NCBI RefSeq assembly: GCF_949628215.1
Contig: NC_134276.1
Span: 58,992,733-59,056,732 of the forward strand
DNA: 64,000 nt
DNA from: Phalacrocorax aristotelis
Lineage: Eukaryota > Chordata > Aves > Suliformes > Phalacrocoracidae
Reading direction: 5' to 3'
Within the stretch, counting starts at the first letter, position 1. Every line of letters begins with the position of its first letter. The position numbers were made by a program, and so were the translations under genes. The notes below the pieces were generated by a model, which searched no databases, was not told the origin of the DNA, and saw only the letters and a program-made list of their open reading frames with translations. Below, piece after piece: positions 1 to 12,600 of this stretch.

Positions 1-517
1 AATGTAAGTCCTTGACAGTAATTGATGAAGTTGACAAAAGGTTATTTGGTAAATTTCTACTCACAGATCAAACATATGTTTTTATCACCTCAAGAAGATT
101 TTTTTTAATTAATTGCTTGAGTTCACTGTTGGTACTGCACACATTAACCTGGCATCGCAGGTGAGCAGTCCCAGCAAAGCAGATGTAAACTGAATGTCAC
201 AGAGTCATCTTCTGGCTGCAACTCTGGTGCTATATCATCAGTTCTTAAGTTATAGCATGTAAACTACCTCTTCTTGTTGATGTTAAGACCATTTCTTTAT
301 CTCTGTCATATTTGTCAATGAAAGGAAGTTCAGGCAATAGCTGTTATACTGCCAGATCAGTGATATCTCAAAGTGGGAAGGATAGGGCCTGGTAAGCCTA
401 AAAGACAAGGAGTTGGGAAAAAGACTTTTTTTGTAGCATAGCACCTGCTTTGCCAATGCATCTCTCTAATGTATGTTGCTTGCTTGTTTACATTGCAAAC
501 GCTATCTCAATTTTCAG
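1..517 (+). other. FARP1: FARP1 intron (3' part)
   Basis: This is the end of an intron whose donor lies upstream of the window. It ends in a tttcag acceptor at 511-517. I see nothing else recognisable in it. Confidence 0.7.
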
Positions 518-681
518 AGTTCATTCCAGGATACCCTGGAATTCCTTATGGCCAGTCGAGATTTCTGCAAGTCTTTCTGGAAGATCTGTGTGGAGCATCA
601 TGCCTTTTTCAGACTTTTTGAGGAACCTAAACCAAAGCCTAAACCCGTTCTTTTTTCTAGAGGTTCATCATTTAGGTTCAG
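518..681 (+). CDS. FARP1: FARP1 exon: end of FERM C-lobe
   Basis: The translation contains [18 protein letters not shown] and then EHHAFFRL, typical of the last beta strands and terminal helix of the FERM C (PH-like) lobe. A proline/lysine segment (EEPKPKPKP) and [10 protein letters not shown] follow at the start of the FERM-adjacent region. The acceptor is ttttcag and the donor AG|gtaaga. The exon begins in phase 0 and leaves two bases of a serine codon that the next exon completes. Confidence 0.93.
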
Positions 682-3600
682 GTAAGACCTGCATTCTACT
701 TTCCACCTTCGTTGCCTCCCCATTTCAAAATTGCATCCATAATGATCTAGGACTATACCTATTATTTTCAGCTCTTCTTTTTTACATTGTAGTTCACACC
801 TTTATAATTTCCATTGCATCTTCTCAGTGCAAAGAACACTGTAGGGAAAAAGCTGGCATTTGCTTTGTAGTCGCTGTTGGAAGGTAGCTTTCTGGAGGTA
901 AGATATAAAGTATATAGGTTCCAGCTGGTTTCATATAAGAAAATCCACTTGTTTCCTAAGCAACACTAGCTAGCAACTCTTTGGCACTCTTTGGATCCTC
1001 TGCTTCTAGGATGGGATCTTTCCTATGTATCAGAGTAGAAATTTATATTTTCGTCGCATGTCCCTGTGGTAAACTCATGTCTATGCAGTTAAAAGCAATG
1101 GCTTGTCTTTTTGCTGAGACCTTTATGCTTGCAAAGGGTTCATGTGAGATGACCACCTACGCTAAGACCAAGTCTACCTGGGATATTTTTAGAGCTGTAG
1201 AAATATTTTTAATGGTTGGGTTATTGGTTTTTTCTTACAATGGCAGAAGCCTCATTGTAGATTTCATATTGTGTTTGCCGGAGGAAAAATCCTTTTATGC
1301 ACACAGTTTATTTTGTTTGTGAAGCTGATAAAAGCTGAAGAGCTAAAACCCGTCTTTGCTGAGATAAACTGTACACTCTAGTTGCCTTGCACAAGAACAT
1401 AGTAGATATGGCCATTCTCTTTTCCCACTTTGTTTCCTGCCCACAAAGTAAATTAATTAAGATGGAAGGACATGTGTTAGGGTAAACAATTCTTATATTT
1501 CTTATAATATTTCTTAATAATTCTTAAGTATGTATGACATGCTCTCTCTATATATATAGCGTGAGTGTGTGTACATATATATATAATTCTTACGTTTCTG
1601 CCTGAGTAAATAGAAGTCTGTAGGTGCATTCAACTTACCTCCTGGTTTGGAGAGCAGGTTTTGGCTACATCCTGCACTCGCTGTGAGCTGTGCTGCATAC
1701 ATTCAATAACATTTTCCAGGCCTTGCAGTAATTCAGTTAGTTTAAAGCCTGTAATGAACAGGAAGGATTTGGATCTCTATTGAACATTCTTGAGATGTGG
1801 GTTTCCTGTACTGCTCTCAGTTCCCTTTGGAGTTTATATCTTTGCACAATAGGAAGTGCTGGGCTTTCTCGCTACTTTTTCACAGCCTGTAACAGAATGG
1901 GAGGGAGTGATTTCCAGCCTAAATCTCTGCAGAAAATTTATGCATTTTTGTTGATGTGTTTCATATTAGCAACTGAGCCAAGAAATGCATTTCAGTGGTT
2001 TTCATCTTGGTTCCAGGGTTTACTGATACCAGGTAAGGATGGTCTTTGACTCTCAAAAGGATTCAGGAATGTTCTTTGTTCATGAGAGGAGAACTTAACC
2101 CTTGCTTAACTTTCTATTGTGGTGACTTCCCGTTAATGTAGTACCCTATAAAGGGCACACAACCAAATTTCAGCATGAAATGGCATCAAAAAGTAGCTCT
2201 GTAGCAAAAAAATGAGGTAAGTAACAGGGAAAATGATTAAAAACTGTGTGTACCTGACCAGGTCTACTTATGATCTTACATGAGTTTCTGCTGATAGTGA
2301 CAAATACTTTTTTGATTGCTGTGACTTCATATGCAGGACACATACATGGTTACGATGACCAATAACAAGTTATATTAAATGTGGCAAATTCAGCGTCTCA
2401 GATTGATATTTTAACTGTGGTTTTCTTCCAGTGGTCGGACTCAGAAGCAAGTTCTTGACTATGTTAAAGAAGGAGGGCACAAAAAAGTGCAGTTTGAGAG
2501 GTGAGAGGAAATAAATGAACTATCCCAATGCTTTAATCAAACAAAAGTCATGGTTTCCAGTTGGCTATATTCTAAGACCTTGGCCAAGTGAATCCAAGTG
2601 GAAAACTCCTTCTTTGCTGGTTTGACAGTTTATCACTTGTATAATATCCCCTTGGTCCTGAATGTTTTGGCAGAAGTTGGCATAACTTGTAGTTTACTTA
2701 AAATCAATAGTCTTCAGTCTTTTTTTCATCAGTGAGTGTCCTACCATCACAGGTAACTTCCTCCCACATTGATTTGCACCCTTTTCTGTGGGATGTGGTT
2801 AATGTATGTGAAAAGACATATTCACCTCAGAATAAAACTGAAAGTAAAGGGAATAGGTATAGCCAATCTCAAGGGAGGGGTCTCCAGGGAAGGCATCCAA
2901 CTTGCTAGAGCCAGTTCTGTCTGAACTCATCTCGCTCATGGTGAGCTGAAAGTAATGGCCAAAATGCCACAAAGACCATGACAACAGTTCATTGCTTATG
3001 ACTCATGTTCTGGTGATAGACCATTTTTGCTTCAGTGCCTCTCCCTTTTCTTACAATGGTATGTTCGCAACACATAGCAGATATAAATTTTACAGAAAGG
3101 AGGAATGGTCGTCTGTTTTGGAGCAAACTTTTATGAAAGCTGCTATTCAGAAGTTTTATTTTAAAGGAGGCATATCTCTTGTTTCCTATTTGTAGAAAAA
3201 ACTGAAATGGCTTCTTACTGTGACTTTCCTTTTATCTCCAGGAAACACAGCAAGATTCATTCCATCAGGAGTCTGACTGCACAGCCTTCAGAACAGCATA
3301 CAGAGGTGCCAAAACAAGTCAGTGATGTTGATGAAACCCTGGATCATGCCTTTTAAACATTTCTTGCTACATTACCCTCCACTGATTGCTGTTTTGAAAC
3401 TCTAGGAGCATAGTTTTCCGCTCACTTTCCGTTTAACTGGGAGCCCTGGGTGTCATAAGTTTTAGGCTCTGCAAGTGGAACAGGTTCATTTCCACTGTGG
3501 AGCAGAGTTGTCTTCCAGACTTTTCAGACAACCAGGCAAATATAAATAGTGAGCTTGTCTGAATTGTACTAATTACCATCTGAAAAATTGCAAACCACAG

Positions 3601-6600
3601 TGTTACTACTGGGGTCCTAGGTTGTAGCTGGTTATTGCATCTGGGAAGAGTTTAATTCTTCTCCTTCACTGGGAGGTATTGGTTGCCCATAACAAGGTGT
3701 TTTGTTGTATTAACTAGGAAGGAGAAGAATTATTTCCTCAGAAAAATTACAGCTCTGGATGTTTAAGCTATGATTTCTGGTAGACACCTAATGTATTTTT
3801 CTTATGTTAACAGCTGTTATGTGTTAGGAGTTTGCAAATCCAATAGTGGCAAGGTTGCAGCAGCTGCGTGTTCCCAGGTCCAGCTAGTAGCAAGGCTGAG
3901 CATGTATTCACAATAGGCACCTGCATAAATGCACATATACAATATATATACACATATACACACAGCCAGCCACACAGGTAGATACAAACAGAAAACAGCA
4001 CCCTCACAAGCACAGACAGTGCCAGTAGCCTCACACAACATGTTCCACTCTTTGGCTGATCAAGATGAAAGTTCATTAGTGGAAAATATGTATACATATA
4101 TACGATATGGATCCCTCCTGCAAGTGGTCTTAGACACTCGGTCTATCCAGTAGGAGGCCCCTGGATCCTCAGGTCTCCCAGTGGCTAGCACCTGGATAGA
4201 CAAGCCCCCAAGGCTCACAGCCCTACTCCAATTGTTGGTACTCAGATCTACACACACACACACACTATGGGTTCCTCCAGTAATTGATCGCAAACACCCA
4301 GTCTACCCAGTAACTCACAGGTGGATACCCTGGTTCCCAGTTACCTCACACACAGATACAAGCACATCAAAGGTGTCTCTCCAATAGCTGGTCCAGACTT
4401 AATGACATTACCAGTAATTGACCCCCAGGCCCCATGGTCCTTCCAGTGCCTGGCCTGACTTATGGCTGCTCCAGTACTTGGCTCCCAACCCTCTTATCCT
4501 ACTCACCAACTGGTCCAGTTTAATGTTTGCTAGCAATTGCACATTGACCTAGCCACCCAATCAATATGCACGTGCTCTGGTCTCTCCAGTTGCTGACATC
4601 CCAGACACACCCCGACCATGGGCTGATGGCTTTACTGGGACAGCACTGGTGCTGGGTCAGGGAGCTCCATTTCCCTGCCTAGGTTATTGAGGTTGCTCCA
4701 CCTCCCAGTGATTCTCTGTGCTCATCTGTGTTTGTGGAAGCAAACCTTTAATCACCTAACCTTACATTAGATAGAGCTGAAATGGCAGGAGCAAGCTACT
4801 AGGTTAATGCATTTAAGAATGCTACGTGCACCTTCACCTTCCTTCCATTGCTTTCTTTGGATATTCACAGGCTCTCATTCCTGTAAATCTAAGAACTTCA
4901 GAGAATTCTGCTATAAATGCAGCCCATTCCAAATATTTTCTAGCATTTCATTATTGCTAAGGCAAGCTCAGGTAGATGGAGCATGGCTACTGGGCAGATG
5001 CAACATATTTCTGTGTGCAGAAAAACCAGCCCAGGAATTAGTGGCAGGTATGCTCCAGGGGTTGAATGTGGGGTGTTCGAAAGCCCACACGTGGCTTTTT
5101 TATTGTATGTAAGTAGGCTGTGCAAAATTGGTCTTAAGCGTTTACCTTTTTGTCCCTCCAGCATCTCAAAGTAGTGCAAACAGGTTTATGTTCTTAGTGT
5201 TGATGGATGCCTTAGGGCATTGAAACACCTCAAATACCCCTTTTTACATATCTCCACATTCTGTCTGCCTTCTCTTCCCTTGCTTAGTTTGTTTATTTTT
5301 CTGTTCTTAAGATGAGAGACCTCTCTTTTTTTATTTATTCTAATTCATTTTGAAGCTTGGGTTACCTCTTCCGCTTTCAAGAGACTCCTATGTTGCTGCA
5401 AGGTGCAGTGCAAAATTTTGGTGCATAATTACACAAAGCCTTTTCCCTCCGGCTCCCTTCCCTCCCAAACCTCTCTCCTCCCACCCCTCCCTCCCCCTTT
5501 GTCTCTCCCTTGCCTTCCCTCCTTTATCTTTCCAGAGCTCTAGCTTTGCCTATGGAGACGACAATGATGCTGCAGCAGTGCAGAGCTGCCGGCAAGGGAA
5601 GGAATTGAAAGCTTCAGCAGAAGACACTGGACAGCACAAGAGCCCTTCCTTGAAGAAGAGCCCAAAAGAAAGCAAAAAAGTGGATGGAGCAGTGGTGTCA
5701 ACAGTGGAGGAAGAAGAGGAGGCTGCTAAGGACAGGATGCAGCAGAACAGACAGTCACAGCAACCAAGCACAGGTCCAGCTTCCAGGGCTGCTCATGGCA
5801 GCAGCACCTCCATTCCTTTCATTGACTGCAGTGATGTAGATAGCGAGTATGATCTCCTCAGAGGACAAATAACCCGGTCATATTCCCAAACAAATGACAA
5901 TTATGAGGGTGATTTGACCAGTGGTGCCTATATTCACTGTAGAGATGAAAATCGCAATAGAACTAGGTACAGGGATTCCTCAGCCTCTCTAAAGTCTTCC
6001 CAGTATCTCTCTGAAGAGTACCTTGATGATAACCCAGCTAATCAATCCTTCTACCTTGGGGGAAGCCCCAGGATGCCAAGGCACAGTTCACTGGTTGACG
6101 AAATGTTTAGAGGGCCAGGGAGCCGTAGTCCGCTGGCCACTCCGTTGCCTCCCAGTAGCAAAGGGTCAAGCCCAAACATGAGCCTGAGTAGAACTGGCTC
6201 TCAGGGTTATGTCTCAGAAAATGGGCATGACTGCAAGGTGAGGACTGGGGAAGAGGATAGCCATGCCAGTAGCTACCATGGGTATGGCAGATATTCTCCA
6301 GGTTCTCAACGGCCTCGTGCACAGAAAATCCCAAATCTCTGCAATAAATCAGTTACAGATCCATTTATCCTGAGCCAGATATCCTCAACCCCTGGGCAGG
6401 AGTATAGATCAGAGAGAGATTGTAAAGGAGACGGGGTGGCTAAGATGTCTTCTCCAGAAGGCAAAATGATGGCCAATGGTATGCCAGCTGGGGCACAGTC
6501 GAAGCAGAGCCCAGTCATGCAGTCACTGCATGCCAGTGGCATGATGGATCACACGGCTGCAATCCAGATGATGGAGGGCTCCACCAGCAGTGGGACAGAA

Positions 6601-9600
6601 TCTAGCGATTCCGACTCGGAAATCATTAACCCCTTCACTCACCCCCTGGTGTTTGGAAATCCCATTGTGCTGAGTTCCTCCCCCATGCCTAGAAATAAGT
6701 ACTCATTTGGAAGCCTTCAGCTTGATGAGGAGGTAGAGGAGGATGTGTCTGTTGGCCTCAGTGATGAAGATGGTGTGCAGGTCTTCAGCTGCTAGGAGCT
6801 GGGACATGTGAGACCAGTGGATACCGTGATTGCTCATTAGAGTGATTGTGTCTTCTGGGGCTCATGAAGAGTGGCTGGTAATAATTTCAGCACATGGACT
6901 ATTTCAAATGTTATCATTGTACTGACCAGCCAGAGGGAAGGGATGCTAGAAGGACAATAATAAGTCTCAGTGGAGCTTAACAGTAATGCATCTCCTCCAA
7001 AAGGCAGGAGGAGAGGAAAAATATTACTGATTTAGGTACCTTTGTAAGACTTTATACACTCAACTATTCTTTGTATGAAGTCCTATTTTAGGTATATATT
7101 GCAGCTTCTTTGACACTTGACTAGTTATTTTGACAAAACAAACAAAAATTAAATTAAGTAGGCACGTTGTGCTCTTTTGTATATCTATTACAATTTTTTC
7201 TCTCCCATATAAGGAGAGAAACTTATGAGTGCCTCAACAGAGTTAGGGGAGAAAAATTAAACTTACGGCCAAATGCAGGCAGCTTGATATTCAAGACCAA
7301 GACTTGCTGATATCTTGGAATATGCTGGAAAATCTTTTCATAGCAAGAATGTGTTTGGTCTACTCATCTTCATAACCCATTTTATAATCTTAAGTGATGA
7401 ACTGAGGATACAAATTAGGCAGGTATACAGGAACAATGTCAATAATGACTTTTTCTTCAGTGGGTTCAACAGGCTGATTTGGTGATGGAGATTTTGAAAC
7501 TCTAAACTCTTCCGTGGGCAGGAAAGAGAACAAGATGAAAGATACAATTCAAGTGAAAAAAAACTTAGACTGAAACAGCTCTAATGATGAGTGGTATGTG
7601 TATTACGTGCAAGGCAATCTTTTCTATCGTTTATCAGGGTGGTATTTTTTCCCCTTATTCTTTCAGTGGAATTAATCACAAAGACATCAAAGTTCTGTTG
7701 TGGGTGATTTTTGGTGGGGGGCTGGAGATACAGTGGCTGTTTGGTTTTATTTTTTGCTTTGATCATGAAAAATCTTTATCTGTACAGGATCCAATTAGTC
7801 TGTCATAGGCTATTTTTTAAGGGTGCCACCTCATAAATTTTTCATCTCCTGACACAGAATGATGAGACTAACTGTGGTCCAGGCTGATTGTCTTCTGTAC
7901 TGTACATAGAGTAGTGAGATTTTGGCATATGTGCAGAAGTACAGAGAAACTAATTCTTTGTAAACTTCCTTTTCGCAGGCTAAAAGTATGAGAATTAAGG
8001 CTGTATACTAATAAAATCTGATTCTAGTTTCTCTGAGTTAATTAAGAAAATGCAGATGAAAGGTCTCCTGTATGGAGAAAGTCCTGCAGTTATTAGAGCT
8101 GGAAGACAAGATGTGCTCTTTAACGCTGGCCTTAATTTTAACTTTTATATATTTTTCTTGCGGGGGAAGGGAACTAAATTTGAGAATTTTAAGTGATGCA
8201 CAAAAGCACTGACTGAACTGCAGGTCACTTACAGTGATCTGCATCATGCAGTACATGCATGTAGCAATGATGAATCCACCCACATAAGTACTGATGAACA
8301 AGTTGCAGGACTTTGTAAATCTAGACAATATAAAATTTTCAAGATCGTTTTTACAAAAATAATAAAATAAAAAGTCTTTTTAATTTTGCTAATGCCTTGG
8401 TCTATGCACATTTTAACAGAGTTTAATCCGAGTGAAAGATATTTAAAAACATACCTACAGTAGTTAGGCATGTCTTCTTATATACATTACTTTTTTGCAG
8501 TAAAATACGTTGTTGTGTAAATATAAGTTTTAACCTGCTCATCCTCTTTAGTGTGTTGGTTTTCTTAGAGATTAGAAACCTCATTTTTTAGCAGGAGTGA
8601 TTTAAAGTAGCTCTTTAGACAGTGATATTTTGGTGACAGGAATGCTCTCCTTTGTTCCTGTAGTTTGAAGCATGAATCTAGAAGCAGCAAGACTGATAAG
8701 TAGGGAAAAGCTTACTTGTATATTATTCTAAAAGAAGGTGGTTTGTGTTTTGGATTTAGGATAGCTGTAAAGTAATTGCCTTGACCTTCTCAATATTTAA
8801 GATTAAATATAGCTAGCTGAAGCCTGCATTAGCAGATAGCCTGAGCATGGGGAGTGGGTGCATGAGTCTCCTTTTGATTTCTTTTGCTGCCTGTGCAGCA
8901 AAATGACCAGTAGTCACATTATACAGCAAAGTAATAGCAATCTGCACAGGTGAATTAATTGCTTTGTTAGCCAGTGAAATTAGAGTTCAGGTAATGGATT
9001 TTCAAGAAAAGGATTTGCAGTCGTTTCTGCTACTTAAGAAGAGTGGATAGATTTCATGTTGTTTGGATTTAAGTTAATATAAAATTTTATAAGTGGTGTT
9101 TACTGTTTTGCATCCTTTCAAATACTGTTTTCAGGCCTGATTTCTTCTCTCCTATGCCTACAAAGGTAATGGATTTATGGTTTTACAAGAACAGACCTGC
9201 TGGTAGCTGCAGTTAGCTTAGTTGCTAAGAAAGTATCTCAACAGTTGGGTTTTTTTTCCCTTTTGAATATTATTCTCAGAAATTAAATAGGAGGATTTCT
9301 CTCCAACTATTTTCTATTATCTGGCATTTTTTCAACTTTAAATGTTTAAGTGGTTGTCATTTTAACACATATGGAATTCTTCCAGTTTGAAGAAATAAAG
9401 TTTGTAAATTACATAGGAAATCATTTCATTTAGGATGAATCGTTTTTGCAGCATTCTTATACCACTGAAGTTCAGTTTAATATCAGTAGACAAGCATTTA
9501 ATTAAAAACAGTCTGTGGGCCAAATTCCTCCACCAGACATGTGGTTCATGTCTGGGCACTTGCCAAGAATAGCAAGTGAGAGAGCAGTTTTAAATTGACA

Positions 9601-12600
9601 TTCTCACATAGGATCAGGTCCATCGAAATTAATCTGGGAGTTTGTTTCTGTGGGACAAATACAGAAAGGCCTTGGAGGAAAGAACAGAAACCTTTGGGGA
9701 AGACTGTGGATGAGGTGGGGGAATTCATGTTCTGGTTCACAAAGCACACAGGGGAAGAGGAGCCTGTCAGTTCAAGTTAGTCTTTGTGAGCATTGATTAA
9801 TCTGTATACCCTGGTCAATGGCAGTGGTCTAAACATACCTATGTCTCAAGTCTAACAGAGGTAACTGTAGACGAAGTAAAAGATTTGATTCTCCCACCAG
9901 TTCCAGTAGATTTTGGAGTGTGGCTAATGGTACTTTGGAGTGACCGTTCTAAATTTTTTTTATTCACAGGGATTAACTTTTAAATCCCGTACTCTTGAAG
10001 TGCCCATATATCTTTAGGCAGTTGCTACAAATGAGGGAGCTGAATCCCAGCAAGATCAAGTAGCTGTGTCTACTCCAAATGAGCAGTTCTGAGCCACCCA
10101 TCTTCTGTCCTTCCGGAGGATGTGGAGGAAGCCTCTTGTTGCGCTGTCCAGACGGCTTACCACTGTGCTGAGCCAACTCTGTCCACAGAGTTGGATGGAG
10201 TCTAGCTGAAAAAGCAGTTTAGGGGTTTGTCCCAAAATAATGTGCAGATGCGAATAGCAACTGGATAAAAGGCACTCCATTTTAGCTCCTCCTTTTCTTC
10301 ACTAAGAAGCAGAGTTGTTTTAAATTCTGTCTTCTGTCCCATGATAAACACACACACATGCAAAGTCTCCATAGTCAGCTAGAATTCTCTTTTAGGAGGC
10401 TTCAGGGTTGGGACAAAAAGGGGAAGAAGAATAGGAAATCTCTTATACACAGTAAAATGACTAGCCTTATTTATTTACAGTTCCCTTTGGCATAGCATGC
10501 TTTCCAGTCTTTTCCAGAGAGTATAAAGCCCCAGTAGTTCCTTAGGGTACTCGGAGAGCAAGAACTGTGTTGAACAGTTGAACTGATGAAGCAGACCTGA
10601 TTTTGAATATTGAAAACCAGTGATTCAGATCTCATCAGTATGATTTATATGCAATTAGCATGATTTGTGGCTATTTCTGGAACAGTTCTTCAGCAGAAGG
10701 ATGTCTGACCTATAAATTGTGTCAAATACCATGTTTGTTTGACTGGCCTCATTTGTCATAATGAGGCATTAGACTGCTGTCAGAGGTGACTTCAGAATGA
10801 AACTTTAATTGCTGCAATTTAACTTCTAATGATGAAAAACAAATTAACAATCCAAGCTATTCCCAGCTTCCACGTGTAGTGAAGGAGTTGGGTGTCACTT
10901 ACCTTTGTGCGCAAGAATGTGGACCCCTGGAGATCCACTTCATTCAGCGGCGTGGTTGTTGCTGGAAAGAACAGTGAGTGTGAAGGATAGAGGTTATGTG
11001 TGCAGGCATGTATAAAGTGAAGGAAGCCAAAGTCCCTTTTTGGCTTCCACTTCCAATAATGCTTCTCTCTCTGAACAGTGTCATTTCTTAGGGCAGCTTC
11101 TGTACATTTTAGCACATCTCTTTCCTTTTCATTTAGGGGATCAGTCCTCTTCTCCATATGAAATAAGAGAGACCCTAAATATGTGAGGGGTATTGAATCT
11201 TTTGGAACAATTTTAATATATACACCTTTCTTTTGTTAGCTGCTGTCAGACACAAGTGGTAGGAACACAGTCCTTTTGTCAGAAGCCAAACTGCTTGTTG
11301 CTGTCTCCTACTTGCTGATGATGGTTTTGAGGTTTCTCATTGTAAGTGGCTGATGCACATGAGGAGGTCCCAACAATTAGACTGATGTGTAACTTTTCTC
11401 AAATGTGGGTAACAGCAGACTCTGGTTTCCATCAAGCTACATTAGGAAAAATTTTTGTCCATGCTGTCAGGTTCTGGAAAGGAAGGAAATTTAAATCCTA
11501 GGAAATTAAAATTAATAAAATCTTTCCTCTTCTATTTCAGTAATTTCTATGGTTGCTGAAATATACCTAGACAAGGGCACATATCTTATTAATTTATTTA
11601 TAAGGGAAATAATTCTTGTGCGACATGTGGATCCTGAACAAAGGCATCTTCTGTGTTCCTCCCTACAGTTAGGCTGTGTGGTGCCATTCATATTTTAAAA
11701 TACAGAACTTCTAATTAAAAATCAAAGGCATCATGTGAATAAAAAGCCTGGTTTGGGTGACATGTAGCAGTTCTTTAGAGTATTTTCTCTTTTGTTCTAA
11801 TTCTGTGGTTTATAAAGAACATGTAGAATACGGTTGATTTATATTGTTTGTTATTAAAAGCAGTGAGCACTTTCTTTTAAATGTTATGAGAACTGGAAAG
11901 CCTGGGCACCTGGCTGAGCTGTGTAATCACAGGCATGTTTTTGACAAGTATGGGTGTAAATGATGGTGGTGTTATTACAGTAAAGGGGGTAAAGACCATA
12001 GGATCATAAATTTGCATGACATGATGGTAAATACCTAGTTTGCTCTAGAATGATTAGAGTTTTAAGGTGTAATTTTTATTAATGATTTTTTAGTAAAGTT
12101 TTGGGCCCTGAGAACCATAAAAATCCACAGTTCCTACTGATAAAAATTAACTCCGAAGCCAGTAATGATACAGCTGTCACTGATTGAACATGGAAAGTTG
12201 ACGAAAATTGAATGTTTTCTGATTCAAGAACTTTCAAGCTCATTGAAATTAGATTAGGTGCTTTCTTTAAAATGCTGCAAATCCTGTTTTGAGAAGAAAA
12301 CAGGTTTTTGCTTTTGATGGTTTACAGCAAGATCAGAGGTAGGTCTCTCTGCTTAGTTCAGTGAACACTAGAGCTCATGCCTGTTGCTTTTCCACAAGGC
12401 ACTTAAAAATCTTCGATTAGCTGTATCCTTATTTTTCCCCTTTCCTGCTAAAAAGCTCACCTGGACCCACTAACAAAAGTTCATAAGCTTGGCAGTGTTT
12501 CACCTATCCAGCCCTTTCCTGATTTCTGTGTGTGCACGTGCATAGGTTTTTAAAATAAATCTCAATAGTCAAAACTAATTTTTAAAATTGAAAATGCTGG

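Larger units (their letters stand above)
3318..5535 (+). other. FARP1: FARP1 intron with degenerate repeats and a long pyrimidine tract
   Basis: GT-AG intron. It contains a degenerate tandem-like region (about 4130-4600), a CA microsatellite (4249-4265) and, directly before the acceptor, a pyrimidine tract of about 95 nt (5439-5533). Confidence 0.8.

Noticed and set aside
1514..1702. Minus-strand donor-like GAG|gtaagt near 1635 suggesting an antisense exon
   Set aside because: No matching acceptor or coding frame supports it.
5350..5535. In-frame start codon upstream of the linker exon, suggesting a separate gene beginning at 5350
   Set aside because: The stretch is intronic polypyrimidine sequence. 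The coding frame is explained by the acceptor at 5535 joining to the exon ending at 3317.
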